From NCBI GenBank assembly GCA_947089135.1, contig CAMUJF010000002.1, positions 62,001 to 126,000 on the forward strand: 64,000 nucleotides of DNA, in the 5' to 3' direction. Origin of the DNA: an uncultured Clostridia bacterium. GTDB taxonomy: Bacteria; Bacillota; Clostridia; Oscillospirales; Ruminococcaceae. Made by a program: the position numbers and the translations under genes. Of this stretch, positions 41,032 through 48,833 are shown one piece after another. Each line of letters opens with the position of its first letter. Position 1 is the stretch's first letter. The notes beneath the pieces are model-generated. The model was not told the DNA's origin. It did no database searches and saw only the letters and a program-made list of their open reading frames with translations.

Positions 41032-43012
41032 TATCCGCCATTTCAAGGTACCGGTTGCCGTACTGTGCAATGTAGTCCTTGCGCCCCTGAAGATTGTCTC
41101 CCAGCATAAGATCGAACATTTCCGCCGTAGCCTCAAAGTCTGTTGGAGTTACCTTTATAAGCCGCCTTGTATCCGGATTCATTGTGGTAAGGGACATCAT
41201 TTCAGGCTCGTTTTCGCCGAGTCCTTTTGAGCGGTCTATCTTGTATTTCTGTCCATCTATCTTTGCCAGTATCTCCGCCTTTTCCTGTTCATCGTAGGCA
41301 AAGTATGTCCTGTCCTTTGTGTTTATCTCAAACAGGGGAGTTTCCGCGATATAGACGTAACCCTCCTCGATAAGCGTCGGAGTAAGCTTATAGAGCATTG
41401 CCAGTATCAGCGTCCTGATTTGGAAGCCGTCCACGTCCGCATCGGTAGCGATAATAATTTTATTCCATTTCAGGTTGTCAATATTAAATGTGGACAGCTC
41501 CTTGTTTGATTTTGAATTTACCTCAACGCCGCAGCCCAAAACCTTGATAATGTCTGTAATAATATCGTTCTTGAAAATTTTTCCGTAGTCCGCTTTAAGG
41601 CAGTTTAAAATCTTTCCGCGGACTGGTATTATTGCCTGAAATTCCGAATCGCGGGCGGTCTTGCAGGCGCCGAGAGCCGAGTCTCCCTCAACTATATAGA
41701 TCTCGCGGCGGGACAAGTCTTTTGTACGGCAGTCTACAAACTTCTGCACCATGTTGGAAAGGTCGATGTTTCCCGCAAGCTTTTTTTTCAGATTCTGCTT
41801 TGTTTTTTCCGCGCTCTCGCGGCTGCGCTTGTTCAGTACCACCTGCTCGGCTATCTTCAGCGCGTCGTCGGGATTTTCAATAAAGTACACCTCTAACTGG
41901 TGCTTCAGAAAGTCCACCATAGCCTCGTAGATGAACTTGTTTGTGATAGCCTTTTTGGTCTGATTCTCATAGGACGTTAACGTAGAAAACGATGACGAAA
42001 TAAGCACTAAACAGTCCTGAACGTCGATGTATTTGATCTTGCTTTCGCCCTTTTGGTACTTGTTATTATTTTTCAGGTATGCGTCTATCTGGGACACAAA
42101 CGCTGTCTGCACCGCCTTGTCAGGTACGCCGCCGTGCTCCAAAAAGCTGGAGTTATGATAATATTCTATCTGTGCGATCTTGTTGGAAAAAGCCACCGCA
42201 AAGGAAAGCTTCACCTTGTATTCTGGCTTGTCATCGCGGTCTCTGCCCTTGCGCTCGCATTGCCAGAAGCGGGGAGGAGTGATGTAGTCCGTACCGACTA
42301 TCTCGCCTATATAGTCTGAAATGCCGTTCTCGTAAAAATATGTGTTCTCCTCAAACTTTCCGTTTTCGTTCTGATAACGGAACACAAAGGAAATATTCGG
42401 GTTGACTATAGCCTGCTTTTTAAGCACGTCCTCAAAGTATTCGCGGCTGACGGAAATGTCCGTAAAAACGTCAAGGTCGGGACGCCACTTTGTTTTGGTA
42501 CCGGTTTTTTTGCGTGTAGTTTCCTCTTTATGGAGACCGCCAACGTTCTCGCCCTTTTCAAAGTGGAGATTGTATTTGAAGCCGTCGCGGTAAATTTCAA
42601 CGTCTGTGTACTCGGAGGAATATTGGGTAGCGCAGGCTCCCAGACCGTTCAGACCCAAGGAGTATTCGTAATCGCCGCTTTCGTTATTTTTGTACTTTCC
42701 GCCAGCGTACAGTTCGCAGTACACAAGCTCCCAGTTGTAGCACTGCTCCGCGTTGTTGTAGTCCACGGGACAGCCGCGCCCGAAGTCCTCGACTTCAACG
42801 GAATTGTCCTGATAATAGGTGACGATTATTTTGTCGCCGTTTCCGTCGCGGGCTTCGTCGATAGAGTTTGATATTATCTCGAATATCGAATGCTCGCAGC
42901 CCTCGATACCGTCCGAACCGAAAATTACCGCGGGGCGCTTTCTTACCCTGTCTGCGCCCTTCAGTTTGGTAATGCTTTCATTTCCGTAATTCTTTGCTTT
43001 TTTTGCTGACAT
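41024..43012 (-). CDS. Type IIA topoisomerase B-subunit paralogue (GyrB/ParE-like)
   Basis: A 662-aa protein with GHKL ATPase (ISNSIDEARDGNGD, VEDFGRGCPVD, GLNGLGACATQ), transducer, and TOPRIM domain (IYIVEGDSALG; DADVDGFQIRTL). It ends with GLGENEPEMM (usual GLGEMNP). It departs from housekeeping GyrB: the ATPase domain has several insertions and the Walker-like EMYIG is replaced by AVIFGSDGIEG. Such clostridial paralogues are normally followed by a ParC-like A subunit; here the downstream neighbour is a convergent feoB remnant, so the partner is elsewhere or lost. GGAAAGGCG precedes the ATG. Confidence 0.88.
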   Translation of the reverse strand: MSAKKAKNYGNESITKLKGADRVRKRPAVIFGSDGIEGCEHSIFEIISNSIDEARDGNGDKIIVTYYQDNSVEVEDFGRGCPVDYNNAEQCYNWELVYCELYAGGKYKNNESGDYEYSLGLNGLGACATQYSSEYTDVEIYRDGFKYNLHFEKGENVGGLHKEETTRKKTGTKTKWRPDLDVFTDISVSREYFEDVLKKQAIVNPNISFVFRYQNENGKFEENTYFYENGISDYIGEIVGTDYITPPRFWQCERKGRDRDDKPEYKVKLSFAVAFSNKIAQIEYYHNSSFLEHGGVPDKAVQTAFVSQIDAYLKNNNKYQKGESKIKYIDVQDCLVLISSSFSTLTSYENQTKKAITNKFIYEAMVDFLKHQLEVYFIENPDDALKIAEQVVLNKRSRESAEKTKQNLKKKLAGNIDLSNMVQKFVDCRTKDLSRREIYIVEGDSALGACKTARDSEFQAIIPVRGKILNCLKADYGKIFKNDIITDIIKVLGCGVEVNSKSNKELSTFNIDNLKWNKIIIATDADVDGFQIRTLILAMLYKLTPTLIEEGYVYIAETPLFEINTKDRTYFAYDEQEKAEILAKIDGQKYKIDRSKGLGENEPEMMSLTTMNPDTRRLIKVTPTDFEATAEMFDLMLGDNLQGRKDYIAQYGNRYLEMADIS

Positions 43013-43031
43013 TTTTATCGCCTTTCCTAAA

Positions 43032-43571
43032 TTATTTTTTCACTTTTAAAATTATTTTCATGACTCGGTCACGATTATATCTTTGAATAATTACAAATAA
43101 CGAATCGAAGACAGCAGCGGCTGCCGACGTAATAAAAAATACCCAAAAGGAACCGAAAAGCTTTACGGCAAACATCGGAGCAAAGCTGAACACAATTATC
43201 GTTTCGTGTACAAGTTCCGCCTGGCACATTGCCTGTGCTATCTCATTCCACGTATGTTTTTGCGGTGAAAACAGATCGGGCGCATATGTCGGCAATCTAT
43301 TTTTCCAGTCTTTTACATTTAAAGCTTTGTACAGCCTTTTTTCCCACTTTCTAAGCCGATACCAGCTTTTTGAAAAATCAGCTCTGTTATTCATGATCCG
43401 ACCATATACGTACCCAACGGCAAGCCTCATTCCGAAATGATAAAAAGTCGTACCAAACGTAATTGCAAGCGTAAGCCACGGCTCGCCGCCGAAATATACT
43501 AACAGCGCTGCTGAAACTGCAAATGCTGCAAACGCAAGGACAGTAATCGACCATAAATTCTTTTTGAACAT
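43032..43571 (-). CDS. Membrane protein resembling CrtO-type acyltransferases
   Basis: A 179-aa protein with about four membrane segments. The loop YRLRKWEKRLYKALNVKDWKN matches the conserved segment of glycosyl-diaponeurosporenoate acyltransferase (CrtO)-like proteins (W-E-x-x-L-Y...V-x-x-W-K-x-x-L-P). Most members of this loose family have unknown function. No carotenoid genes are nearby. TGAAAGGATATAAAA precedes the ATG; just before it lies a copy of the maa 3' end. Confidence 0.6.
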   Translation of the reverse strand: MFKKNLWSITVLAFAAFAVSAALLVYFGGEPWLTLAITFGTTFYHFGMRLAVGYVYGRIMNNRADFSKSWYRLRKWEKRLYKALNVKDWKNRLPTYAPDLFSPQKHTWNEIAQAMCQAELVHETIIVFSFAPMFAVKLFGSFWVFFITSAAAAVFDSLFVIIQRYNRDRVMKIILKVKK

Positions 43572-43582
43572 TTTTATATCCT

Positions 43583-43615
43583 TTCAGAAAAGATCGCTCT
43601 TATATTTCATTGAAA
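43583..43615 (-). repeat. Diverged copy of the maa 3' end
   Basis: On the minus strand it encodes ISMKYKSDLF and a stop, against DSIKYKSELF and a stop at the end of maa (44503-44535). About 24 of 33 bases match. The two copies flank the methyltransferase gene at 43621-44373. Confidence 0.7.
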
Positions 43616-43620
43616 TACCG

Positions 43621-44373
43621 CTATTTAATTGCTGTAACAGTAAACTCGCCGGGTATCTTTTCATTTGTCCATGCAGGGTGCTCATCAAATCCTTTTAAAA
43701 TAAAACCGCTGTTTATAACGGAATTGATGATCTCGCTGATCGTATACTTTCTATAAACGCACTTTGGCATTTGTTCGCGGATCTTCTTTTCAAAAAAACG
43801 CGCGTGCGCCATTTCGCCCTCAAAAATATCGGTTGAAAAGTAGCTCATAGCCGGCTGCTCAAAATTCAATATATCCGATATTTTCGTAAATGGGTGAAAG
43901 TCGCTGCATATCATCTTGCCGCCGTCTTTCAGTAAAGAGTACATAATGCTCATAAATTCGTCAATATTGTGAAAATAATGCAGTACGCCGCCCTCCATAA
44001 AAACCACATCAAAATAATTTCCGTACTTATCCGTATTTATATCAAGTATGTCGCATACCTCAAAATTTATGTCAACATTTGCGGCAGCCGCTGTTTCAAG
44101 CGCGTATTTTTTATTGTCCTCGGAAATATCAAAAACGGTAACTTCCGCTCCCAAAATAGCCAGCGGAACAGCCTTTTTACCGCATGAGCCGCATATATTC
44201 GCGACCTTGACGCCGGCGTAAGCATCAAAATAATCGGCATATCTTCTTAGCATTTTTGTTGGATTTTCCATATCCATTTTCGCTCTTTCGATCGGCGTTC
44301 CCGAATGTTCCAACCAAAATTCATAAGCGTTATATTCCCATGCTTTTTTATTTTGAACGCTGTAGTCTGCCAT
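43621..44373 (-). CDS. Class I SAM-dependent methyltransferase
   Basis: A 250-aa protein. The SAM loop VANICGSCGKKAVPLAILG replaces the usual GxGxG with GSCGKK, followed by VFDISEDNKKYA. VFMEGGVLHYFHNIDEFM lies in motif II/III. The start MADYSVQNKKAWEYNAY follows AGAAAGGA at proper spacing; four residues earlier there is an ATG too close to it. Upstream, 130 bp contain a hairpin GTTTGAAAAAAC/GTTTTTTCAAAC (about 44455-44482). It lies between two copies of the maa 3' end, so it is a likely inserted gene. Confidence 0.83.
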   Translation of the reverse strand: MADYSVQNKKAWEYNAYEFWLEHSGTPIERAKMDMENPTKMLRRYADYFDAYAGVKVANICGSCGKKAVPLAILGAEVTVFDISEDNKKYALETAAAANVDINFEVCDILDINTDKYGNYFDVVFMEGGVLHYFHNIDEFMSIMYSLLKDGGKMICSDFHPFTKISDILNFEQPAMSYFSTDIFEGEMAHARFFEKKIREQMPKCVYRKYTISEIINSVINSGFILKGFDEHPAWTNEKIPGEFTVTAIK

Positions 44374-44502
44374 TTTTATGACCATTCCTTTCTGAGTTTT
44401 GTGGTTTCCGTAAGGAAATCGAGGCGACAGCCGAAGAAACAAAACTCGCAGTTTGAAAAAACTTGTTTTTTCAAACTTTATACCTCCGGTTTTATGGTTT
44501 AT

Positions 44503-45120
44503 TTAAAATAATTCGCTTTTATATTTTATTGAATCCTTTTCGGTAATTTCCCGAATGACCCGACAGGGATTTCCAACCGCAAGAGAATTTGGAGGAATAT
44601 CCCGCGTAACAACACTTCCCGCGCCGATAACGCAGCCCTCGCCAATTGTTACTCCGCCCGCGATTACCACGTTGCTTGCTATCCAGCAATTTGACCCTAT
44701 AACTATCGGCTTTGCGTACTCGTCGTCATAAGCCGTACCGTCCGGTTTAATTTTCATCTTGCGTTCTTCCGGCAGGAACGGGTGAACGGGGGCGGCAACA
44801 GTGCAGTTAGGTCCGAAAAACACATTATCCCCAATAGTTATGGGACAGCAGTCCAGTACCGTAAAATTAAAATTTGCAAAGCAGCTTTCACCGAATGTTG
44901 TGAACACTCCATAGTCAAAATAAACAGGTCCCTGTAAATAGGTACCCTTTCCGCGGTTGGGGACAAGTTCGTCCATGATAGCCTTGCGGAGCTGTTCCTC
45001 GTCCTCAAAGGTGTTGTTGTAACGCTGTGAAAGCTTGTGGGCGTTCATTCTCAAAGACGCGAGAGTCTCGTCGCTTGGGTCGTAAATTTTTCCCGCAAGC
45101 ATTTTTTCTTTTTCGGTCAT
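44503..45120 (-). CDS. maa: Sugar O-acetyltransferase (maltose/galactoside acetyltransferase type)
   Basis: A 205-aa hexapeptide-repeat enzyme that acetylates sugars such as maltose or galactosides with acetyl-CoA. The N-terminus MTEKEKMLAGKIYDPSDETL is typical of Maa/LacA. The left-handed beta-helix spans about residues 70-190 with catalytic His in AAPVHPFLPEER and the end GVTIGEGCVIGAGSVVTRDI. AAAGGAAGATAAAAT precedes the start. Its C-terminal codons (SIKYKSELF) recur in diverged form at 43583-43615. Confidence 0.93.
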   Translation of the reverse strand: MTEKEKMLAGKIYDPSDETLASLRMNAHKLSQRYNNTFEDEEQLRKAIMDELVPNRGKGTYLQGPVYFDYGVFTTFGESCFANFNFTVLDCCPITIGDNVFFGPNCTVAAPVHPFLPEERKMKIKPDGTAYDDEYAKPIVIGSNCWIASNVVIAGGVTIGEGCVIGAGSVVTRDIPPNSLAVGNPCRVIREITEKDSIKYKSELF

Positions 45121-45160
45121 ATTTTATCTTCCTTTCGGTTTGTAAATTAAGGTAATGAAG

Positions 45161-45511
45161 TCACCGTATAATAAAAACCACCGTTTGTATCAGCGCAGAG
45201 ATAAAAGCCGCCAAAAGAATATGCTTTCCCGCTTTCTTCCACTGCGGAGATTTTTTTAAAAGCATAATGAAACCAACGATAAGCCCCCCTATCGGCACAA
45301 GTATGCTTACTATACAAAACAACGCCTCGGCAAACGCAATAATAGAGAACGGCTTTTTGCTTTCCTGCCTTTTTTGCTCCAGAAATTCTTCAATAAGCTG
45401 CATTTCTTCATCGGTATACAGCTCCTTTTGGTCTTTGCAGATAAGCTCCAGTTCAAAAATATTGCAGCCGCTTACCTCGTCAATTAATTTATCTTTGTCA
45501 ATTTCGGTCAT
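45161..45511 (-). CDS. Small two-TM membrane protein, unknown function
   Basis: A 116-aa protein with an acidic soluble N-terminus (to about residue 50: DKDKLIDEVSGCNIFELELI) and two membrane segments (FSIIAFAEALFCIVSILVPI, IGGLIVGFIMLL). A third short one lies at the C-terminus. It starts 1 bp after the stop of the next gene upstream, so its ribosome site GGGGGATTTTAAA lies within that gene and the two are coupled. No family is recognised. Confidence 0.6.
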   Translation of the reverse strand: MTEIDKDKLIDEVSGCNIFELELICKDQKELYTDEEMQLIEEFLEQKRQESKKPFSIIAFAEALFCIVSILVPIGGLIVGFIMLLKKSPQWKKAGKHILLAAFISALIQTVVFIIR

Positions 45512-45512
45512 T

Positions 45513-46013
45513 TTAAAATCCCCCGCTATTTATTTTTGCAATAACAGGCGGTTCATTTGAAATTACGTCAATGATATGATTTTCGGTATAGATACCGTAA
45601 TGCTTTCTGTTTTGTTTTACTTTATCAAAATCACCGTCGAAAATTGTATTCTTATAATAGTCAAGCAATCGTGACCGTTCAAATATAATAAGATAATTTC
45701 CTTTGCGCATTTCGTAATCGTCCCACACCGTATAGCTTTCATTCCGACACTGATAAATAATATAGCTTTCAAAAGTGATTTCAAATACGTTATCCGTATC
45801 TTTATAAACAGGATACGAATCCATTAGCAATTCGTTTAATTTTTTATTATTCTTTATAAACAGTTCCTCTGCACCTTCGCCTTGTTTTCCGCTTTTAGAC
45901 AATGCAATAACTATTTTTAAGCAATTATCGTCGTTATCTTCAATTGAAAGCGCAAAAGGAGCGCATTTACTGTTTTCGGTTATTTCCTTGTTTTCAGTTC
46001 CAAATTCAAGCAT
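45513..46013 (-). CDS. Hypothetical cytoplasmic protein
   Basis: A 166-aa soluble, AT-rich gene product without signal peptide or membrane segment. FEITFESYIIYQCRNESYT followed by NYLIIFERSRLLDYY suggests an alpha/beta fold like those of small immunity-type proteins, but I recognise no family. GGAGAAGATAACACC precedes the ATG. It is directly coupled to the two-TM protein gene. Confidence 0.55.
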   Translation of the reverse strand: MLEFGTENKEITENSKCAPFALSIEDNDDNCLKIVIALSKSGKQGEGAEELFIKNNKKLNELLMDSYPVYKDTDNVFEITFESYIIYQCRNESYTVWDDYEMRKGNYLIIFERSRLLDYYKNTIFDGDFDKVKQNRKHYGIYTENHIIDVISNEPPVIAKINSGGF

Positions 46014-46047
46014 GGTGTTATCTTCTCCAATAAAATATTAATAACCG

Positions 46048-47208
46048 TCACCTGTAAATCGTAACAAGATTTACCGCCAGCTTCGCCTTTGCGATATGTG
46101 TCTCGTTTCCGCCCCTGTCAATGCGGAGCAGGTGTCTGCCGTTGGAAACAATGACAGAGCCGTCTTTGTCAAGCGCGTAATCGAGCACGCCTTTTTTGAT
46201 AATTTCCTCGTTGCCGTCGGCGGTACGCCGTATCAGTACGCGGCTTTGGGGCATAATACCGCCGTGTTTGTCGCCGTTTGCCTCGTTTATTTTGTCCAGC
46301 TTTTCCGCGTTGATAACGTTGCCCTCAATTATCATATCTTTTTCGGAACGCTGCTTGTATTTCGTACCGTTTGAAGCTCCGCCGCTTTTAAGGGATTCTC
46401 CCCCGAAAATTGTTGTAAAGAAATTCAGAAAACCGAACAGACCCTTTATCAGTCTGTATGGGAACATGACGATATCCTTAAAGGTAATACCGCTTTGCGG
46501 TTTTTCTCCGCCGTATGGCTGGCGTATGTAGTACAGATCGCCGTTTTTGTCCTGACGGACGTGGAGATAATCGTAATTTTCGTCCGAAACTATTTCCGAC
46601 ATTGATTTTTTGTCCAAATCAAGGTAAGCGACAGTTCTCGGACTTGTTGCGGCAATAACGCCGTTTTGATTTCTTGCGTATCCCGCCGCCGAAAAGTAAA
46701 TTCCGTTTTTCTTAGCCGCCCAGCAGGGGTTTTCCTCAATAGTGTCGCCGTCGGTGTACTCGTCGTAATGACCGTTTATATCCATAACGGCAATGTGCAG
46801 GAATCTGCCGCTGCCCATGCTTACCGCAAGCTTTCCGTCCTTGATATCGAACGATCCGAAAAGAAATTCGTTGGACGCTCGGACAAGTCCCTCGCAGTCG
46901 TCGGAAGGGTCTGAGCTGCGGTGATAAATACTTCCCACCCCCTCAAGGTTTACGCCGTACAGAAGCTCGTCTCCATGCACGCCGAGACCGGTTATCTGCA
47001 CTGGAAGCTCGTCCGGGTCTATCATATCGGCAGTCGCCATACCCATAAAATTTGCGCCCATACCTGTTGTTTTCCATTCTTTGCGCTGCTGAATGGAGCG
47101 GACGGTCTCTCTGTATTTTGCTATCCTGCCGCAGGGTATCTCCGTCAGAGATTTTTCCGTCTCGTCATAGCTGAAAATTTTATTTTCCGAGGTATACAGT
47201 ATTGTCAT
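46048..47208 (-). CDS. Hypothetical protein, probable beta-propeller-like repeats
   Basis: A 386-aa protein with repeated short beta-strand units ending in hydrophobic-charged patterns (ILYTSENKIFSYDETEKSL; ELLYGVNLEGVGSIYHRSS; LYYIRQPYGGEK; VIVSNGRHLLRIDRGG). This suggests a beta-propeller. The middle has an amphipathic or membrane-like stretch (FPYRLIKGLFGFLNFFTTIFG), odd for a propeller. No signal peptide. The ribosome site is weak (GCGTGATAAAAT). The 5' end lies inside a 27-bp sequence repeated at 48330-48356. Confidence 0.6.
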   Translation of the reverse strand: MTILYTSENKIFSYDETEKSLTEIPCGRIAKYRETVRSIQQRKEWKTTGMGANFMGMATADMIDPDELPVQITGLGVHGDELLYGVNLEGVGSIYHRSSDPSDDCEGLVRASNEFLFGSFDIKDGKLAVSMGSGRFLHIAVMDINGHYDEYTDGDTIEENPCWAAKKNGIYFSAAGYARNQNGVIAATSPRTVAYLDLDKKSMSEIVSDENYDYLHVRQDKNGDLYYIRQPYGGEKPQSGITFKDIVMFPYRLIKGLFGFLNFFTTIFGGESLKSGGASNGTKYKQRSEKDMIIEGNVINAEKLDKINEANGDKHGGIMPQSRVLIRRTADGNEEIIKKGVLDYALDKDGSVIVSNGRHLLRIDRGGNETHIAKAKLAVNLVTIYR

Positions 47209-47224
47209 ATTTTATCACGCTTTC
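47198..47224. repeat. 27-bp direct repeat, copy 1
   Basis: Starts AGTATTGTCATATTTTATCA and covers the first codons and ribosome-binding region of the propeller-like gene. One mismatch to copy 2 at 48330-48356; similarity continues as AAATT after a 1-bp gap. The two copies flank two AT-rich genes. Confidence 0.85.
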
Positions 47225-47264
47225 AAATTTTTTTACGTAGACTTTATTAAACAATCATATCGTT

Positions 47265-47717
47265 CTATGTTACTTTTTTGCAATATACTCTTTGTTCATC
47301 ACCTCGCCAGTCTATCATAATTGTCCGAAATTCATAGCCATATTTTTCATATAATCCAATATGTTTTGTTGAAATATAAGTATTTTCATATCCATATGCA
47401 GACGCTGTTTTTTCCGCATAACACAGCAACAAGTTTGAATAATGCTTTCCGCGGTATTCCGGAAAAGTATAAACAAATCCTATCCACGGGCTGAAATGCG
47501 AATTTATATCATATTTCTTCTCTGATATTGTACAAAAGGAATACAGTAAATTCCCGTCCACAAGTAATAGTACCTTAGCAAAAGAGCCCAGTTTTTCATG
47601 AAATGAACTTGACTTCAATAATTCATACAAATATTTACCTGAACGCCAATCTGTCTTTGCAATTTGTTCTAACCAATAATTTTGGTTGTCACTTTCAAAA
47701 AAATCTACAATTTTCAT
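47265..47717 (-). CDS. GNAT-like N-acetyltransferase
   Basis: A 150-aa protein with GFVYTFPEYRGKHYSNLLLCYAEK, a GNAT CoA-binding loop (P-E-Y-R-G-K), and HIGLYEKYGYEFRT at the end. The start ATG overlaps the TGA of the upstream gene (ATGA), so the pair is translationally coupled. Markedly AT-rich. It sits in the DNA between two 27-bp repeats. Substrate unknown. Confidence 0.83.
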   Translation of the reverse strand: MKIVDFFESDNQNYWLEQIAKTDWRSGKYLYELLKSSSFHEKLGSFAKVLLLVDGNLLYSFCTISEKKYDINSHFSPWIGFVYTFPEYRGKHYSNLLLCYAEKTASAYGYENTYISTKHIGLYEKYGYEFRTIMIDWRGDEQRVYCKKVT

Positions 47718-48262
47718 TTTATCAAGTAGTCCTCTGTAATATACTTATCTGTCCAAAGCTGCGCTTCTATATAATGTCTGCCGGTCGCTTTTATTAAATC
47801 ATCATAATTGTTCCCGTACCTCAATAATTGCTCTTTAATATCCTGCATTGTCAGTAATTCTATATTTCCGCATTTCTCGTATTCAGCTCCGCTGTCTCCT
47901 ATTGTAAAACTAATATGACAAGGCAGAATATCTTTCAAACGCAATTTTGACTCTATTCCATTTCCAAACCAATCAAGAAGATAATTGCTGCTTTCTATTA
48001 CGAATGAGAGAGGATGCTTTTCTTCCGGCATACCGCCTAATTCAACGAAACGTGAATATAAATATTCATCTTGTTTTTTTCGCAATGAATAATAATTGTC
48101 AAAATCTGCAAAGCGATAAAAAGCTGTAGTTTCCGGATGTGATTTTGCAAACTCGGAAGCCAGCGCATACGCTTCCTTTTGCGGAAGCCTCATTATATTC
48201 ATTAATGGAATACAATCGGGATAGCAGTAATTCACAAGAACAAGTTCATCAAACGATTTCAT
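47714..48262 (-). CDS. Hypothetical protein coupled to a GNAT
   Basis: A 182-aa soluble protein with no signal peptide and many aromatic residues (VNYCYPDCIPLMNIMRLP; FYRFADFDNYYSLRKKQDEYLY). I recognise no family. GTGGAGCGT precedes an ATG region; a 16-bp upstream sequence is shared with the GNAT gene at 28403. Its coupling with the acetyltransferase downstream suggests a joint function, possibly a modifier-target or toxin-immunity type pair, which is only a guess. Confidence 0.6.
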   Translation of the reverse strand: MKSFDELVLVNYCYPDCIPLMNIMRLPQKEAYALASEFAKSHPETTAFYRFADFDNYYSLRKKQDEYLYSRFVELGGMPEEKHPLSFVIESSNYLLDWFGNGIESKLRLKDILPCHISFTIGDSGAEYEKCGNIELLTMQDIKEQLLRYGNNYDDLIKATGRHYIEAQLWTDKYITEDYLIK

Positions 48263-48271
48263 TCATACGCT

Positions 48272-48287
48272 CCACAAAATTCAAATT
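48272..48287. repeat. 16-bp sequence shared with 28417-28432
   Basis: CCACAAAATTCAAATT, immediately upstream of the ribosome site of the hypothetical gene, identical to the sequence upstream of the GNAT at 28403. Confidence 0.6.
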
Positions 48288-48329
48288 TTCCATACCTATG
48301 TGTAATACTAATTTACTCTCGATGTTTAG

Positions 48330-48356
48330 AGTATTCTCATATTTTATCACGCTTTC
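48330..48356. repeat. 27-bp direct repeat, copy 2
   Basis: Matches 47198-47224 with one mismatch. On the minus strand it retains the start-codon region of the propeller-like gene (ATG AGA ATA CTC) but is followed at once by TAA, so it is a dead duplicate of that gene start. Confidence 0.85.
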
Positions 48357-48365
48357 GAAATTATT

Positions 48366-48827
48366 TTATTCAAAATATCCGCATATCTCACCTTTTTGAA
48401 TAATATGGGAACTTGCAGAGCCGAGAACTTTTCTTTTGGTTGAAAAGGGTTTTAAATCAAGCGAACAGTCGAGAGCGTACACTGTAAAACAATATTTATG
48501 CGTTTTACCCTTTGGAGGTTTTGGACCTGCGTAACGGTGAAATCCGTAACCTATCCCCTGCACAGCGTTTTCTAAATTTGCCGCTGTTTTTCCATGTGAA
48601 ATCGCTTTCGGTATTTTATTGGCAGCAGGGATATTCCATATTATCCAATGTGTAAATTGTTTGATCGGGTGGCTCATGTCTTCAAGCGTAATAACAAGAG
48701 TTGCGGCTTTCGGAGACAAATTATTTATTACAAATTCGGGAGAAATATCTTCCCCTCTTCCGGTATATTCTACGGGAAATTTGCCGTTATCGTTTAAGCC
48801 GACACACATAAATTCAAGATTTTCCAT
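48366..48827 (-). CDS. YbhB/YbcL-family (PEBP) protein
   Basis: A 153-aa phosphatidylethanolamine-binding-protein fold. Typical segments: GRGEDISPEFVINNLSPKA, LVITLEDMSHPIKQFTHWIIWNIPA and GFHRYAGPKPPKGKTHKYCFTVYALD. These bacterial homologues of Raf kinase inhibitor bind phosphorylated ligands; their role is mostly unknown. It starts 6 bp after the membrane-protein gene and is probably co-transcribed with it. Confidence 0.92.
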   Translation of the reverse strand: MENLEFMCVGLNDNGKFPVEYTGRGEDISPEFVINNLSPKAATLVITLEDMSHPIKQFTHWIIWNIPAANKIPKAISHGKTAANLENAVQGIGYGFHRYAGPKPPKGKTHKYCFTVYALDCSLDLKPFSTKRKVLGSASSHIIQKGEICGYFE

Positions 48828-48833
48828 TATGTT

